Of a stretch of 17,964 nt of DNA, positions 1-7,805 are shown piece after piece (within the stretch, counting starts at the first letter, position 1; each line of letters opens with the position of its first letter). The translations under genes were made by a program, and so were the position numbers. The notes beneath the pieces were generated by a model that searched no databases, was not told the origin of the DNA, and saw nothing but the letters and a program-made list of their open reading frames with translations. The stretch covers positions 1-17,964 of the forward strand of contig JASLSL010000292.1 in NCBI GenBank assembly GCA_030743445.1, read 5' to 3'. The stretch is from Alphaproteobacteria bacterium (GTDB taxonomy: Bacteria > Pseudomonadota > Alphaproteobacteria > UBA8366).

Positions 1-210
1 GTCCCTAACGGGCTGGGTTTCCGCGCCGCTTGTTTATGTATCCGCCTAACGATCGATTCGCCAAGGCTCGTGGACCACCGTGCCGACGCTCGCCGCCGAT
101 CGAGAACGGCGTCCAGGAGATCGGGCGGGCGTCACTAAAAACCATGCGCTTGCGACCGCCCCGAAGAACGTGGGATCGCGGGCGCCGTCAAAGGGTGGAA
201 CGCCGGGCCG
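1..210. other. Unassigned sequence downstream of the secreted-protein gene
   Basis: No convincing gene is seen. Short frames occur on both strands (for example a 46-codon frame at 145-5 on the minus strand) but lack ribosome binding sites and recognisable motifs. A TTTTT run on the minus strand near 135-141 follows only a 3-bp stem, so it is not a clear terminator. Confidence 0.4.
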
Positions 211-1026
211 TCAACTGCCGGCGGCGATGTTGTGCCAGTACTCGCGGGTCCCTTGCCACATGATCAAGTCGTGGCGGCGCTGAACGCAGGTGTAGGCCGA
301 GATCGCGCCGACCTCGACGACGCGGCTGTCCCAGCAAGCGCTGAACTCGCGCATCACACGGTCGAAATGCGTCGCCCCGGCGCCTTCCGGCTTGAGGCTG
401 GTGATCCCACTCCACAGCGCCTCGCGGGCCGCGGGACCGGTCCGGTTGATTGCCGGCAGCGTGTTGATCAGGTGGTTGAGCGCATGCACCGTGCCGACGA
501 TCTCGACGTTGCGGTCGATGGTATTGGCGCCGACGGTCCGAAGCGCTGTTTTGGAGAGCGCAATATCCTGCTCGGTCTGCGGGTTGTCGTCGCCCGGCAC
601 CGGTACCGGCGCCAGCGTCACCCGGTCGCCGACCAGGATCGTCGCCCGCTCGGCGCCCAGCGCTGCGAGCGTCTGCCGGTCGATCGCGATTTCGACAGCC
701 GTGTGGCTTTTGCGCGCGGTCTTGATGCGGATGTGCGGAGCCGCGAGCGTCGTCCGGACGTTGCCCTTCGCATCGGTCAGGATCAGCTGCAGCTCTTGGC
801 GCTCGGTCACCTCGTAGGGCGTGTCGGCGGCCGGCATGTCGCGCTTCTGCTGCAGGCAGTAGCTCGTGAACTCCGCCTTGCAGACGCCGGCCTCGCAGAC
901 CAGCGGCATCGGCGACTGCATCTGCAGCAGCGCCAGCATCTGCGGCGCGGCGCGCGCCGAACCGCAAACCGCGGTCGCGAGCAGGACCGCCAACCCAAGC
1001 ATCGAACAATGAACGTATTTGATCAT
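211..1026 (-). CDS. Secreted cysteine-containing protein of unknown function
   Basis: I do not recognise this 271-aa protein. The N-terminus has a hydrophobic stretch (about residues 9-22) followed by SARA-AP, a good signal peptidase I site after residue 26, so it is probably periplasmic. The mature part has a cysteine cluster (C44, C49, C57) close to the new N-terminus and two more cysteines near the end (C231, C247), which could form disulfides. No transmembrane segment follows the signal peptide and no catalytic motif is evident. The ATG at 1026 is favoured because a purine-rich GGAAGGGA lies about 7 nt upstream. The gene is divergent from the diiron protein gene across a 293-bp gap. A longer reading of another frame over the same bases lacks a signal peptide and is arginine-rich, as expected of a GC-rich shadow. 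Coding status is fairly sure; function is unknown. Confidence 0.75.
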   Translation of the reverse strand: MIKYVHCSMLGLAVLLATAVCGSARAAPQMLALLQMQSPMPLVCEAGVCKAEFTSYCLQQKRDMPAADTPYEVTERQELQLILTDAKGNVRTTLAAPHIRIKTARKSHTAVEIAIDRQTLAALGAERATILVGDRVTLAPVPVPGDDNPQTEQDIALSKTALRTVGANTIDRNVEIVGTVHALNHLINTLPAINRTGPAAREALWSGITSLKPEGAGATHFDRVMREFSACWDSRVVEVGAISAYTCVQRRHDLIMWQGTREYWHNIAAGS

Positions 1027-1295
1027 TTTCTGTCCCTTCCCTCGCCGGAGGCGTGAACCGCCGTTGACTACATAAGGGAACGGTGCGCGCGAGGCGATTC
1101 AAAGTCAATCGTTGCTAGCGAAAACGTGCACGGGACGAAGACCGTCACCCGACCGTCCGCTTGTGTCGAAACCCGGACTCAAATGCCGCTTGATACGACC
1201 TTATGGTTCGACCGGCACGACGAGTGGTTCTCTTCGGTTTCGCGTCCCCGGTGCAAATCGCCGCGCGCGCCGCTCGCCATTGCCGGGAAATTGGC

Positions 1296-1314
1296 TATAG
1301 TGGCGGCGAAAGGA
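1296..1314 (+). promoter_or_regulatory. Possible -10 element and Shine-Dalgarno site of the diiron protein gene
   Basis: TATAGT at 1296-1301 differs from the -10 consensus at one base, but no convincing -35 hexamer sits 16-18 bp upstream. GAAAGGA at 1308-1314 is a good ribosome binding site 5 nt before the ATG at 1320, and it decides the start: the reading frame is open further upstream but has no such site there. The rest of the 1027-1319 gap shows only weak dyads. Confidence 0.35.
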
Positions 1315-1319
1315 CGCCG

Positions 1320-2447
1320 ATGCCCGACGAGCGCAAAGCCCAAGAAGGTCACCTGATCCGCGACCCGGCCTACGATACGGTGCACCGCGACGATTTCCGC
1401 GCGATGGTCGAGGTCGAGCGCTACGACCGCCGGTCGGACGATTTCGACGAAATCATCTCGGCGACCCACGACCATTTCTGGGACCCGAACGATCCGGCCT
1501 ATGTCGATTTCGACCAGCCCTTCGACCTGCAGCGCGAATATCTCATGCCGCCCGAGCGTATCCAGGAGCTTCGGGGCGCGGTGCTCGATCGGCTCGATGA
1601 GGGCGATCAAATTCGGCTCGGCAACGAGATCATGCGCTGGCAAATCTCCAACATCGTGCACGGCGAGCAAGGGGCGTTGAACCTGTCGACCGGGCTAGCG
1701 GACATTCTGCTCGACCCGGGGGCGCAGGAATACGCCACCAACCAGGCGCGCGAGGAAGCGCGGCACGTCACCGGATTCTCACGCTACGTCAAGGTGCGCT
1801 GGGGGACGGCCTATCCGGTCGGCGACGTGCTCGGCGACCTGTTGGAGGACCTGATCAAGACGCCGGTCGTCTACAAGAAGCTCGTCGGCATGCAGATGCT
1901 GCTCGAAGGCCTCGCCATGGGGGCGTTCGCGAACCTGCACAAGCACAGCCGCGATCCGGTGCTGAAGCGCCTCGTGCAGCTGGTGATGACCGACGAGGCC
2001 TTCCATCACAAGTTCGGCAAGATCTGGGCCGAGAAGACGATCGGAAATCTGTCACCGGAGGAGCGCGACGCCGTCGAAGACTGGGCCGCCGAGGTCTTCG
2101 AAAGCCTGTTGTTCAACCTCGTCAACATTCGTCAGAAGCGGATGATCTACAGCCAGTTCGGACTGGATTGGGAGTGGGTCCGCGAGGCGGTGCGCGAGAC
2201 TTACGACAAGTCCGAGCGGCGCAACGAGCTGAAGGACGGCACCAACGTCTTCCGGGTGTTGGCCAAGACGCTGATCTCGGCCGGGATCATCACCGATCGC
2301 ACGGCCCATGTTTACGCCGAATGGGTCAACATGAAGGAGCTCGAGGCCGAGGCGCACGACATACCCGGTATCGCCGTCGTCGTCGAAGGGATCGAGGACC
2401 TGCGCCGCATCAACGCCGACCGCAAGGTCATCGGCCAGAAATTCTAA
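1320..2447 (+). CDS. Ferritin-like diiron protein (putative oxidase/oxygenase)
   Basis: This 375-aa protein carries the complete carboxylate-bridged diiron ligand set of ferritin-like and R2-type four-helix bundles: E116 (in HGEQGAL), E146-x-x-H149 (EEARH), E196 (LLEG) and E226-x-x-H229 (DEAFHH). The ligands sit in four helices with an order and spacing typical of soluble diiron oxidases or oxygenases, so an O2-activating cytoplasmic enzyme is likely. The substrate cannot be read from the sequence. There is no signal peptide or membrane segment. The first 90 residues are acidic and rich in Asp, Tyr and Phe and lie outside the metal-binding core. The gene stands alone, divergent from the secreted-protein gene and convergent with the GGDEF/EAL gene 49 bp away, so its neighbours give no pathway hint. 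Possible relatives are ribonucleotide reductase R2-like oxidases and AurF/CADD-like oxygenases; I could not choose between them. Confidence 0.85.
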   Translation: MPDERKAQEGHLIRDPAYDTVHRDDFRAMVEVERYDRRSDDFDEIISATHDHFWDPNDPAYVDFDQPFDLQREYLMPPERIQELRGAVLDRLDEGDQIRLGNEIMRWQISNIVHGEQGALNLSTGLADILLDPGAQEYATNQAREEARHVTGFSRYVKVRWGTAYPVGDVLGDLLEDLIKTPVVYKKLVGMQMLLEGLAMGAFANLHKHSRDPVLKRLVQLVMTDEAFHHKFGKIWAEKTIGNLSPEERDAVEDWAAEVFESLLFNLVNIRQKRMIYSQFGLDWEWVREAVRETYDKSERRNELKDGTNVFRVLAKTLISAGIITDRTAHVYAEWVNMKELEAEAHDIPGIAVVVEGIEDLRRINADRKVIGQKF

Positions 2448-2496
2448 GGCTAGCCCCGCCGCCAGGGCGAAGGCAGACCGGCGACACGAATTTCCC

Positions 2497-4365
2497 CTAC
2501 GCCACGTTGGTTTCCTCGAGCCACTCCAGGAACGCGTCGCCGGGGCACGGCTTGCCGAAGGCGAAGCCCTGGAAGTGCGGGCAATCGTTCGCGCGCAGGA
2601 AGGATATCTGGTCTTCGGTCTCGACCCCCTCGGCGACGACTTCGAGGCCCATCGAACGGCCGAGGTCGAGCACCGATTTCGAGATCGCGGCGCTATCGCC
2701 GTCGCCGGCGACGTCCTGGATGAAGGCGCGGTCGATCTTCAACCGGTCGATCGGGAATTGCTTGAGCTGCAGCAGCGAGCAGAAGCCGGTGCCGAAATCG
2801 TCGATCGACAGCTGGACGCCGAGATCGTGCAGCCGGTTGAGCCGGCCTCGCACGGTCTCGAGGTCGAGGATCACCATACTCTCTGTGATCTCGATCTCGA
2901 GCCACTCGGAGGCCAGCCTCGAAGATTCCAACGCTTCCGCCACGTCGTCGATCAGGTCGTCGCTCAGGAATTGGTGCGGCGAGATGTTGACCGCGACCCG
3001 AATCGGCGCGGCACCGCTGTCCTGCCACGCCTTGTTTTGGGCGCAGGCGACGTTCAGCACTTGCTTGCCGATTAGGCCGATCAGGCCCCGTTCCTCGGCG
3101 ATCGGAATGAAATCCAACGGCGGGAGCAGACCGTGCGTCGGGTGGCGCCACCGCACCAGGGCCTCGGCGGCGACCGGCCGCTCGGTGACGCTGTCGACGA
3201 TCGGCTGGTAGTGGACCTCGAACTCGCCACGCACCAAGCCGATCTTCATGTCGTTCTCGATGACCTGGTTCTTGTGGATCTCGGACTGCAGGTTCTCGTC
3301 GTAGAGCTGGAACGTCCCGCGCCCCGCCGACTTGGCCCCGTAAAGCGCCAGGTCGGCGAGCCGGATCAACTCGTCCGCGTCGCTCGCGTCCTCGGGATAG
3401 AAGCTGATGCCGATGCTGGTCCCGGTCTTGAGCAGGGTGGCATCGATGGTCATCGGCTCGGACAGGCCTTCGATAATGCGTGCGGCCAAGATCGAGATCG
3501 TCTCGCGGTTCTCGACCTCGGTCGCGACGATCGCGAACTCGTCGCCGCCGAGTCGCGCCACCGTGTCGGTCTTGCGCGTCGCCTCGGTCAGCCTCTCCGC
3601 GACCTCGATCAGTAACCCGTCGCCGATCGGGTGGCCGTAGGTGTCGTTGATGTCCTTGAACTTGTCGAGGTCGAGATACATCAAGGCGACCGGCTTGCCC
3701 GAGCGCTCGCTGATCGTCAGCGCGTCTTCGAGCCGGCGGTGAAAGAGGTTGCGGTTGGCGAGCCCGGTCAGCGCGTCGTTGAGCGCCAACTCCAGGATCG
3801 TCTTCTCGGCCTCCTTGCGCTCCCCGACGTCGCTGAGGACGACCGCAAAACGCTGCCCCGCCGCGGTCCTGAATTCACGCATCGACATCTCGATCGGGAT
3901 GTGCCGGCCGTCGCCGCGCCGGACCGACCCGTCGATGCCGGCGACCTCGCCCATGTCGGACGGGATGTCCGGGAACGCCATCGGGGCCGCGAGTTCGATC
4001 AGGTCCGGCAGGCGCTCGCCGCTCGCTCGCCGGCCATCGAGGCAGATCAGCGCCTTGGCCGCCGGGTTGACGGTTTCGATCCGCCAATCGGGTTTGATCA
4101 CGACGACGCCTTCGGCCAGCGCCTCGAGAATCGCCTTGACGGTCGAGGCGGAGTCGTCGGCCCGCTTTTTCGCCTTCTCGGCCTCCTGGCGCGCGATATA
4201 AAGCTCCTCGGCGACCGCGACGGCGTCTGCCGCCTGGTCCTCGGTGCGCATGCGGATGTCCTCCAACTCCACGAGCCGGCGGCTGAGCGTTTCCCGATCG
4301 AAATCGGCGAGATCGATGAACTGTGCGGCGCCGCCCGGAAGGTCGGCCAGGTTCTTGCTCTTCAT
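2497..4365 (-). CDS. PAS-GGDEF-EAL cyclic-di-GMP synthase/phosphodiesterase
   Basis: This 622-aa cytoplasmic signalling protein has no membrane segment. A coiled-coil-like region (about 22-78) leads into a PAS domain (about 78-185), a GGDEF domain (about 190-355) and an EAL domain (about 375-618). The GGDEF signature is intact (GGDEF at 273-277), and RKTD at 264-267, five residues before it, is the RxxD product-inhibition site. The EAL domain keeps all the usual metal and catalytic residues: E401 in EAL, N460, E492 in EITES, D522-D523, K543, E579 and Q599. On sequence, therefore, both diguanylate cyclase and c-di-GMP phosphodiesterase activities are possible. As is common in hybrids of this type, one may dominate or be switched by the PAS ligand. 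No strong ribosome binding site precedes the ATG at 4365. The gene is divergent from the dioxygenase gene. Confidence 0.93.
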   Translation of the reverse strand: MKSKNLADLPGGAAQFIDLADFDRETLSRRLVELEDIRMRTEDQAADAVAVAEELYIARQEAEKAKKRADDSASTVKAILEALAEGVVVIKPDWRIETVNPAAKALICLDGRRASGERLPDLIELAAPMAFPDIPSDMGEVAGIDGSVRRGDGRHIPIEMSMREFRTAAGQRFAVVLSDVGERKEAEKTILELALNDALTGLANRNLFHRRLEDALTISERSGKPVALMYLDLDKFKDINDTYGHPIGDGLLIEVAERLTEATRKTDTVARLGGDEFAIVATEVENRETISILAARIIEGLSEPMTIDATLLKTGTSIGISFYPEDASDADELIRLADLALYGAKSAGRGTFQLYDENLQSEIHKNQVIENDMKIGLVRGEFEVHYQPIVDSVTERPVAAEALVRWRHPTHGLLPPLDFIPIAEERGLIGLIGKQVLNVACAQNKAWQDSGAAPIRVAVNISPHQFLSDDLIDDVAEALESSRLASEWLEIEITESMVILDLETVRGRLNRLHDLGVQLSIDDFGTGFCSLLQLKQFPIDRLKIDRAFIQDVAGDGDSAAISKSVLDLGRSMGLEVVAEGVETEDQISFLRANDCPHFQGFAFGKPCPGDAFLEWLEETNVA

Positions 4366-4499
4366 AGGCCGAAAGGTGCCAGCAATCCCTTAATCAACCG
4401 TTACCGTTGCATACGGCGCTGCGACAGTCGGTCCGGTTGACCGGAGCGGGCCCGCGGCGGAATCATGGGGCGTCGCGCGACAACCGGGGAGGCCGCAAG
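4366..4499. promoter_or_regulatory. Divergent promoter region with a CtrA-like half-site pair
   Basis: This 134-bp gap must hold the promoters of the GGDEF/EAL gene (leftward) and the dioxygenase gene (rightward). TTAA at 4390-4393 and TTAC at 4401-4404 are separated by 7 bp, one mismatch from the CtrA-type TTAA-N7-TTAA motif. A weak rightward promoter could be TTGACC at 4437-4442 with GAATCA at 4460-4465 (17-bp spacer). GGGGAGG at 4486-4492 is a strong Shine-Dalgarno site 7 nt before the ATG at 4500. Only the Shine-Dalgarno site is convincing. Confidence 0.35.
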
Positions 4500-5345
4500 A
4501 TGACCGTGACCGTGACGCCGCTGGAGGGACCGGTCGGTTGCCTGATCGAGGGCGTCGACCCTTCGGCGCCGTTGGACGATGCGGATTTCGCCGCGATCCG
4601 CCAGGCGATGGTCGACCACGTCGCCTTCGTAATTCCCGACATGCCGGACGATCCCGAATGGCTGCTCGACTTCGGCCGCCGTTTCGGTCCCTTGGTGCCG
4701 CACATCCTGGATCAGTTCCACCACCCGCTGTCGTCGGAGATATCGATCATCGCCATGCATATGGGGGACGAGACCTCGCGCAAGACGCCGGAGCCGGCGG
4801 GCGCGTACTGGCATTCCGACCAGTCCTACGACGCCAACCCGTCGGACGCGATCTTCCTTTACGCGACCCGCATTCCCTCGGATGGCGGCGAGACCCTGGC
4901 GGCCAATATGTACCTGGCCTACGAGACGTTGCCCCGGGCGACCAAGCGGCGCATCGCCGGCAAGACCGCGATCCACCGCTACGGTTGGGCCGGCGGCCCG
5001 TCGGTCACCGGTCTCACGCCGGAACAGCAGGCGCGCTATCCCGACGTCGAGCACCCGGTCGTGCGGGTCCACGCCCTGAGCGGGCGCAAGGTGCTGTTCG
5101 TCAACCCCGGCTTCACCGTGCGGATTCTCGGGATCGAGCAGGACGAAAGCGACGATTTGCTCGCCGAGCTGTTCGAGCACCAGCTCCGGCCCGAGTTCCA
5201 ATACCGCCATATTTGGTCGGTCGGGCAACTGCTCGGCGTCGACAACCGCGCCTCGATCCACTGCGCGGTCTATAATTACACCGAGCCGCGGCGCATGCTG
5301 CGGATGATCGTCGGCTGTACCGAAGGGACGTTGCGCGCAGCATAA
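4500..5345 (+). CDS. TauD/TfdA-family Fe(II)/2-oxoglutarate-dependent dioxygenase
   Basis: A 281-aa soluble enzyme with the metal-binding facial triad of the family: H105-x-D107 (in YWHSDQSY) and distal H254 (in NRASIH). These are followed by R264/R265 and R268, the region that binds the 2-oxoglutarate carboxylate in TauD. Members couple oxidative decarboxylation of 2-oxoglutarate to hydroxylation of a substrate such as taurine, sulfonates, phenoxyacetates or quaternary amines. The substrate here cannot be told from sequence. The length is normal for the family. The ATG at 4500 is chosen over an in-frame upstream one because GGGGAGG sits 7 nt before it and the product then begins at the family's usual N-terminal strand. 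The gene appears monocistronic, and no sulfonate transporter or other pathway gene is beside it. Confidence 0.9.
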   Translation: MTVTVTPLEGPVGCLIEGVDPSAPLDDADFAAIRQAMVDHVAFVIPDMPDDPEWLLDFGRRFGPLVPHILDQFHHPLSSEISIIAMHMGDETSRKTPEPAGAYWHSDQSYDANPSDAIFLYATRIPSDGGETLAANMYLAYETLPRATKRRIAGKTAIHRYGWAGGPSVTGLTPEQQARYPDVEHPVVRVHALSGRKVLFVNPGFTVRILGIEQDESDDLLAELFEHQLRPEFQYRHIWSVGQLLGVDNRASIHCAVYNYTEPRRMLRMIVGCTEGTLRAA

Positions 5346-5364
5346 AGTCCGTTTCAAACCGTAC

Positions 5365-5492
5365 CGTCATCGCGGACGGGCGAAGCCCGATCCGGGACCC
5401 ATTCCTGAGACCTACCGACAAGCAGTACACCGCTGAGTAACGCTCCGGCATGGGTCCCGGGTCTCGCCCTCTCGGGCTCGCCCGGGATGACG
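5365..5492. repeat. 128-bp imperfect inverted repeat with nested hairpins
   Basis: The left arm (about 5365-5402) begins CGTCATC and ends GGGACCCA. The right arm (about 5450-5492) is its imperfect reverse complement, beginning TGGGTCCC and ending GATGACG. Each arm contains its own small hairpin: GGGC-GAA-GCCC at 5378-5388 and GGGC-TC-GCCC at 5474-5483. About 47 bp of unrelated sequence lies between the arms. No target-site duplication is visible and no protein is encoded, so this looks like a dispersed intergenic palindromic element (REP/MITE-like) rather than an insertion sequence. Only one copy is present in the window. Confidence 0.6.
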
Positions 5493-5509
5493 ATTTTTGT
5501 ATCGTTAAC

Positions 5510-5529
5510 GGTGCCCGGCACCTGTTTTT
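5510..5529 (+). terminator. Probable intrinsic terminator downstream of the dioxygenase gene
   Basis: GGTGC-CCG-GCACC (5510-5522) forms a perfect 5-bp stem with a 3-nt loop, and TG then TTTTT (5525-5529) follows on the plus strand. The stem is short, so termination may be weak. It lies 165 bp after the dioxygenase stop, beyond the inverted repeat. Confidence 0.45.
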
Positions 5530-5544
5530 GTCGGGTGAGGGGGC

Positions 5545-5562
5545 AAAACCGCCGAACGGCGG
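5545..5562 (-). terminator. Intrinsic terminator of the ccm operon
   Basis: CCGCC-GAAC-GGCGG at 5549-5562 (extendable to 6 bp with a 2-nt loop) begins directly after the ccmI stop codon. On the minus strand it is followed by TTTT (5548-5545). The position at the very end of the nine-gene operon supports a terminator. It faces the plus-strand terminator at 5510-5529. Confidence 0.6.
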
Positions 5563-7302
5563 CTATTTCGGAAGCGAATCGATACGCCGGCGAAGCTCGG
5601 CGCGGTCGGGTGAGGTCTCCGGCAGCGCCGCATAAGCCTTTTCCCAGTGGTCGCGGGCGGCGGCGGTGTTGCCGGCCTCGGCTTCGGCCCGGCCGACGAA
5701 CCACAGCGCCTCCATAATGCCGCCGTCGAGCGCCACGACCCGGCGCATGACCGCGATCGACTCCGGCGTCGGGGCCTCACCCGCGGCGCTGCGGATCGCG
5801 CGGCCGTAGAGCATCAGGACTTCCACGTTCTTGGGCGCCAGCTTGGCGGCCCGCGCCATCGCATCGCGCGCCTTGTCGTGTTGCCGCAACACCGTGTAGG
5901 AGCGCCCGAGCCGGACCCAGCCCTCAAAATCGTCCGGTTGCTCCTCGAGCCGGGCGGCGAGCCGCGCCACCATGCCCTCGATCATGGTCTGGCGGTCCTC
6001 GGGCGACATCGACTGCGCCGCGGCGACGGCTTCCCGCGTCGGGCCTTTCGGTTCAGCGCTTGCCGGCCTGGCGCTTGACGGCTTGGCGATTTTCGGCGGC
6101 GCATCGCCGTCGAGGTCGAGCTCGGCCTCGAGCGCGGCGAATTGCTGCATCGGGATCGGCGCCTTGGCGAAAACCTTGCGCGCCTTCCTCAACGCTTTCT
6201 TGGCCTCCTTGTGATCGCCGAGCACCGAATAAGAGCGGATCAGCCGCATCCAGCCCTCGAAATCCTTGGGGTTCTGCCGCAGCCGGTCGGCCAACCCGGC
6301 GACCATGCCGCGAATCATCAACTCGCGGTCCTTCGGCGCCATGCCTTGGGCCCGGTCGATATCGGCCCGGCTCGGCGTGCGCGGGGCTTCCGCCGTCGCC
6401 ACCGGCTTCGGCGGCGCCGGCAGGACCGTGTCGGCGTCGAGGCCGAGCGACCGCGCCGCCTCGCCCGCCTTCTCGCGCACCAGGGCAATCCAGGGCGCGT
6501 CCGCCGGCGCCGTCTTCAGCATCCGGACCAGTTGGTCGAGCGCCGACTTGGCATCGCCGTCCTGACGGGCCGCCTCTGCCATGTAGAACCGGGCCCGCGA
6601 GTCGTCGGGCGAGAGCTTCAGCGCTGCCTCGAAGGCGGTGCGGCTCGCCGGCACCACCCGGCCGCCGGCGGCGAACACCAGGGCCTCGCCATAGGCCGCG
6701 TGCAGCGACGCGTCGCCGGCCTCGAGGCCGAGCGCCCGCTGGTAGGCCGCGGCCGCCTCCTTGTGCCGGCCGAGCGAGATATAGGTGCGGCCCAGCAGGG
6801 TCCAGCCCTGGACCTCGCCGCCGGACTTCTCGAGCCGCTGGCGCAGCTGTTGGACGAGCTTTGCCATGTCCATCTGCGCGCCGCTGTGCTGGGCCGCCTG
6901 GCGCTCGGCGGCGCGCTCGGCGAAAGGCTGGCCCGGCAGGCCCGGCGCGCCGATCGCGAGGTAGAACAGCAGTGTGCCGAGCGATGCGCCGAGCGCGATC
7001 GCGCCGGCGACCAGGCCGCGCCTCGATTTCCGCGATTTGTCCGCGGTCCCGGCGGCGGCCGCCTCCCGGCGGGCGTCCGCGGCGAGTATGCGACGGCCGA
7101 TCTCGGCCCGGGCCGCCTCGGCCTCGGCCTCGCCGAGCGCGCCCCGCGCCTCCTCGCGGTCGAGCTCGGCGAGCTGGTCGCGATAGACCGCAAGGTCGTA
7201 TTCGGCGGCATCCGCCGGCACCGCGCGGCCGCGGTAGAGCGGCCACAGCAGCGAAGCGGCGACGGCCGCGGTCATCAGGGCGACGATGACCCAGAAGATC
7301 AT
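5563..7302 (-). CDS. ccmI: Cytochrome c maturation protein CcmI (extended, TPR-rich)
   Basis: This 579-aa membrane protein matches CcmI, the subunit that binds the apocytochrome c C-terminus and presents it to CcmF/CcmH. A first membrane segment (about 3-20) leads to a cytoplasmic loop with a leucine-zipper-like, Ala/Glu-rich helix (about 32-80). A second membrane segment (about 97-117) follows, then a long periplasmic TPR region. The TPR region is longer than usual: three related modules begin near 148, 309 and 420, and the last two (309-376 and 420-487) are identical at about half their positions. Linkers rich in Pro, Ala and Lys separate them. The ATG overlaps the ccmH stop as ATGA, and a terminator begins directly after the stop. 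The family assignment is firm from the N-terminal half and the context. Confidence 0.93.
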   Translation of the reverse strand: MIFWVIVALMTAAVAASLLWPLYRGRAVPADAAEYDLAVYRDQLAELDREEARGALGEAEAEAARAEIGRRILAADARREAAAAGTADKSRKSRRGLVAGAIALGASLGTLLFYLAIGAPGLPGQPFAERAAERQAAQHSGAQMDMAKLVQQLRQRLEKSGGEVQGWTLLGRTYISLGRHKEAAAAYQRALGLEAGDASLHAAYGEALVFAAGGRVVPASRTAFEAALKLSPDDSRARFYMAEAARQDGDAKSALDQLVRMLKTAPADAPWIALVREKAGEAARSLGLDADTVLPAPPKPVATAEAPRTPSRADIDRAQGMAPKDRELMIRGMVAGLADRLRQNPKDFEGWMRLIRSYSVLGDHKEAKKALRKARKVFAKAPIPMQQFAALEAELDLDGDAPPKIAKPSSARPASAEPKGPTREAVAAAQSMSPEDRQTMIEGMVARLAARLEEQPDDFEGWVRLGRSYTVLRQHDKARDAMARAAKLAPKNVEVLMLYGRAIRSAAGEAPTPESIAVMRRVVALDGGIMEALWFVGRAEAEAGNTAAARDHWEKAYAALPETSPDRAELRRRIDSLPK

Positions 7303-7805
7303 ATGTCACGGTCCCCGTCGTCGATCAGCCGGGCGAGGCGGCGCTCCTCGTCCGCGCTCAGCGGTGCGGCGATGGCATCGCCGCCGGCGACGGCGCGCCG
7401 TCGATTACGCAAGAACAACGCCACGCCGAGGGCGCCCATGAGGAACAGCGCCAACGGGCCGAACCACAGCACGTAGGTGGCGCCGCGGACCCGCGGCTTC
7501 AGCAGCACGAAATCGCCGTAGCGCTTGACGAGATAGTCCAGCACCTGTTGGTCGCTGTCGCCGGCGGTGAGCCGCTGGCGCACCAGGATGCGCAAATCGC
7601 GCGCCAGGTCGGCGTTCGAATCGTCGATCGACTGGTTCTGGCAGACCAGGCAGCGGATGTTCTGCGACAGGGCCCGGGCGCGGGCCTCGAGCGCCGGGTC
7701 TCCCAACATCTCGTCGGGCAGCACGGCCGCCGCCGGGGATGCCGCCAGCAGCGTCAAGCCGAGGACGATCGCCCCGAAAACGTTCACTGCGACGCCGCGC
7801 CTCAT
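7299..7805 (-). CDS. ccmH: Cytochrome c maturation thiol protein CcmH
   Basis: A 168-aa product with a signal peptide (about 1-27), a periplasmic three-helix domain carrying the CcmH motif RCLVCQNQS (C52 and C55), and a C-terminal membrane anchor (about 112-132) with a short cytoplasmic tail. CcmH uses its cysteine pair to reduce or hold the apocytochrome CXXCH thiols and works with CcmF and CcmI in heme ligation. It is of the short, single-domain alphaproteobacterial type; the TPR part is the separate ccmI gene. The ATG at 7805 overlaps the ccmG stop (ATGA). A longer reading upstream would run through ccmG and has no signal peptide at its start. Confidence 0.95.
   Translation of the reverse strand: MRRGVAVNVFGAIVLGLTLLAASPAAAVLPDEMLGDPALEARARALSQNIRCLVCQNQSIDDSNADLARDLRILVRQRLTAGDSDQQVLDYLVKRYGDFVLLKPRVRGATYVLWFGPLALFLMGALGVALFLRNRRRAVAGGDAIAAPLSADEERRLARLIDDGDRDI

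Noticed and set aside
5..145. A 46-codon minus-strand frame at the left edge
   Set aside because: It has no ribosome binding site and no recognisable motif, and a frame of this length arises easily by chance.
6053..7476. Several long frames on both strands over ccmI (Arg/Pro/Gly-rich)
   Set aside because: They overlap a well-supported gene, have biased compositions and show no domains.
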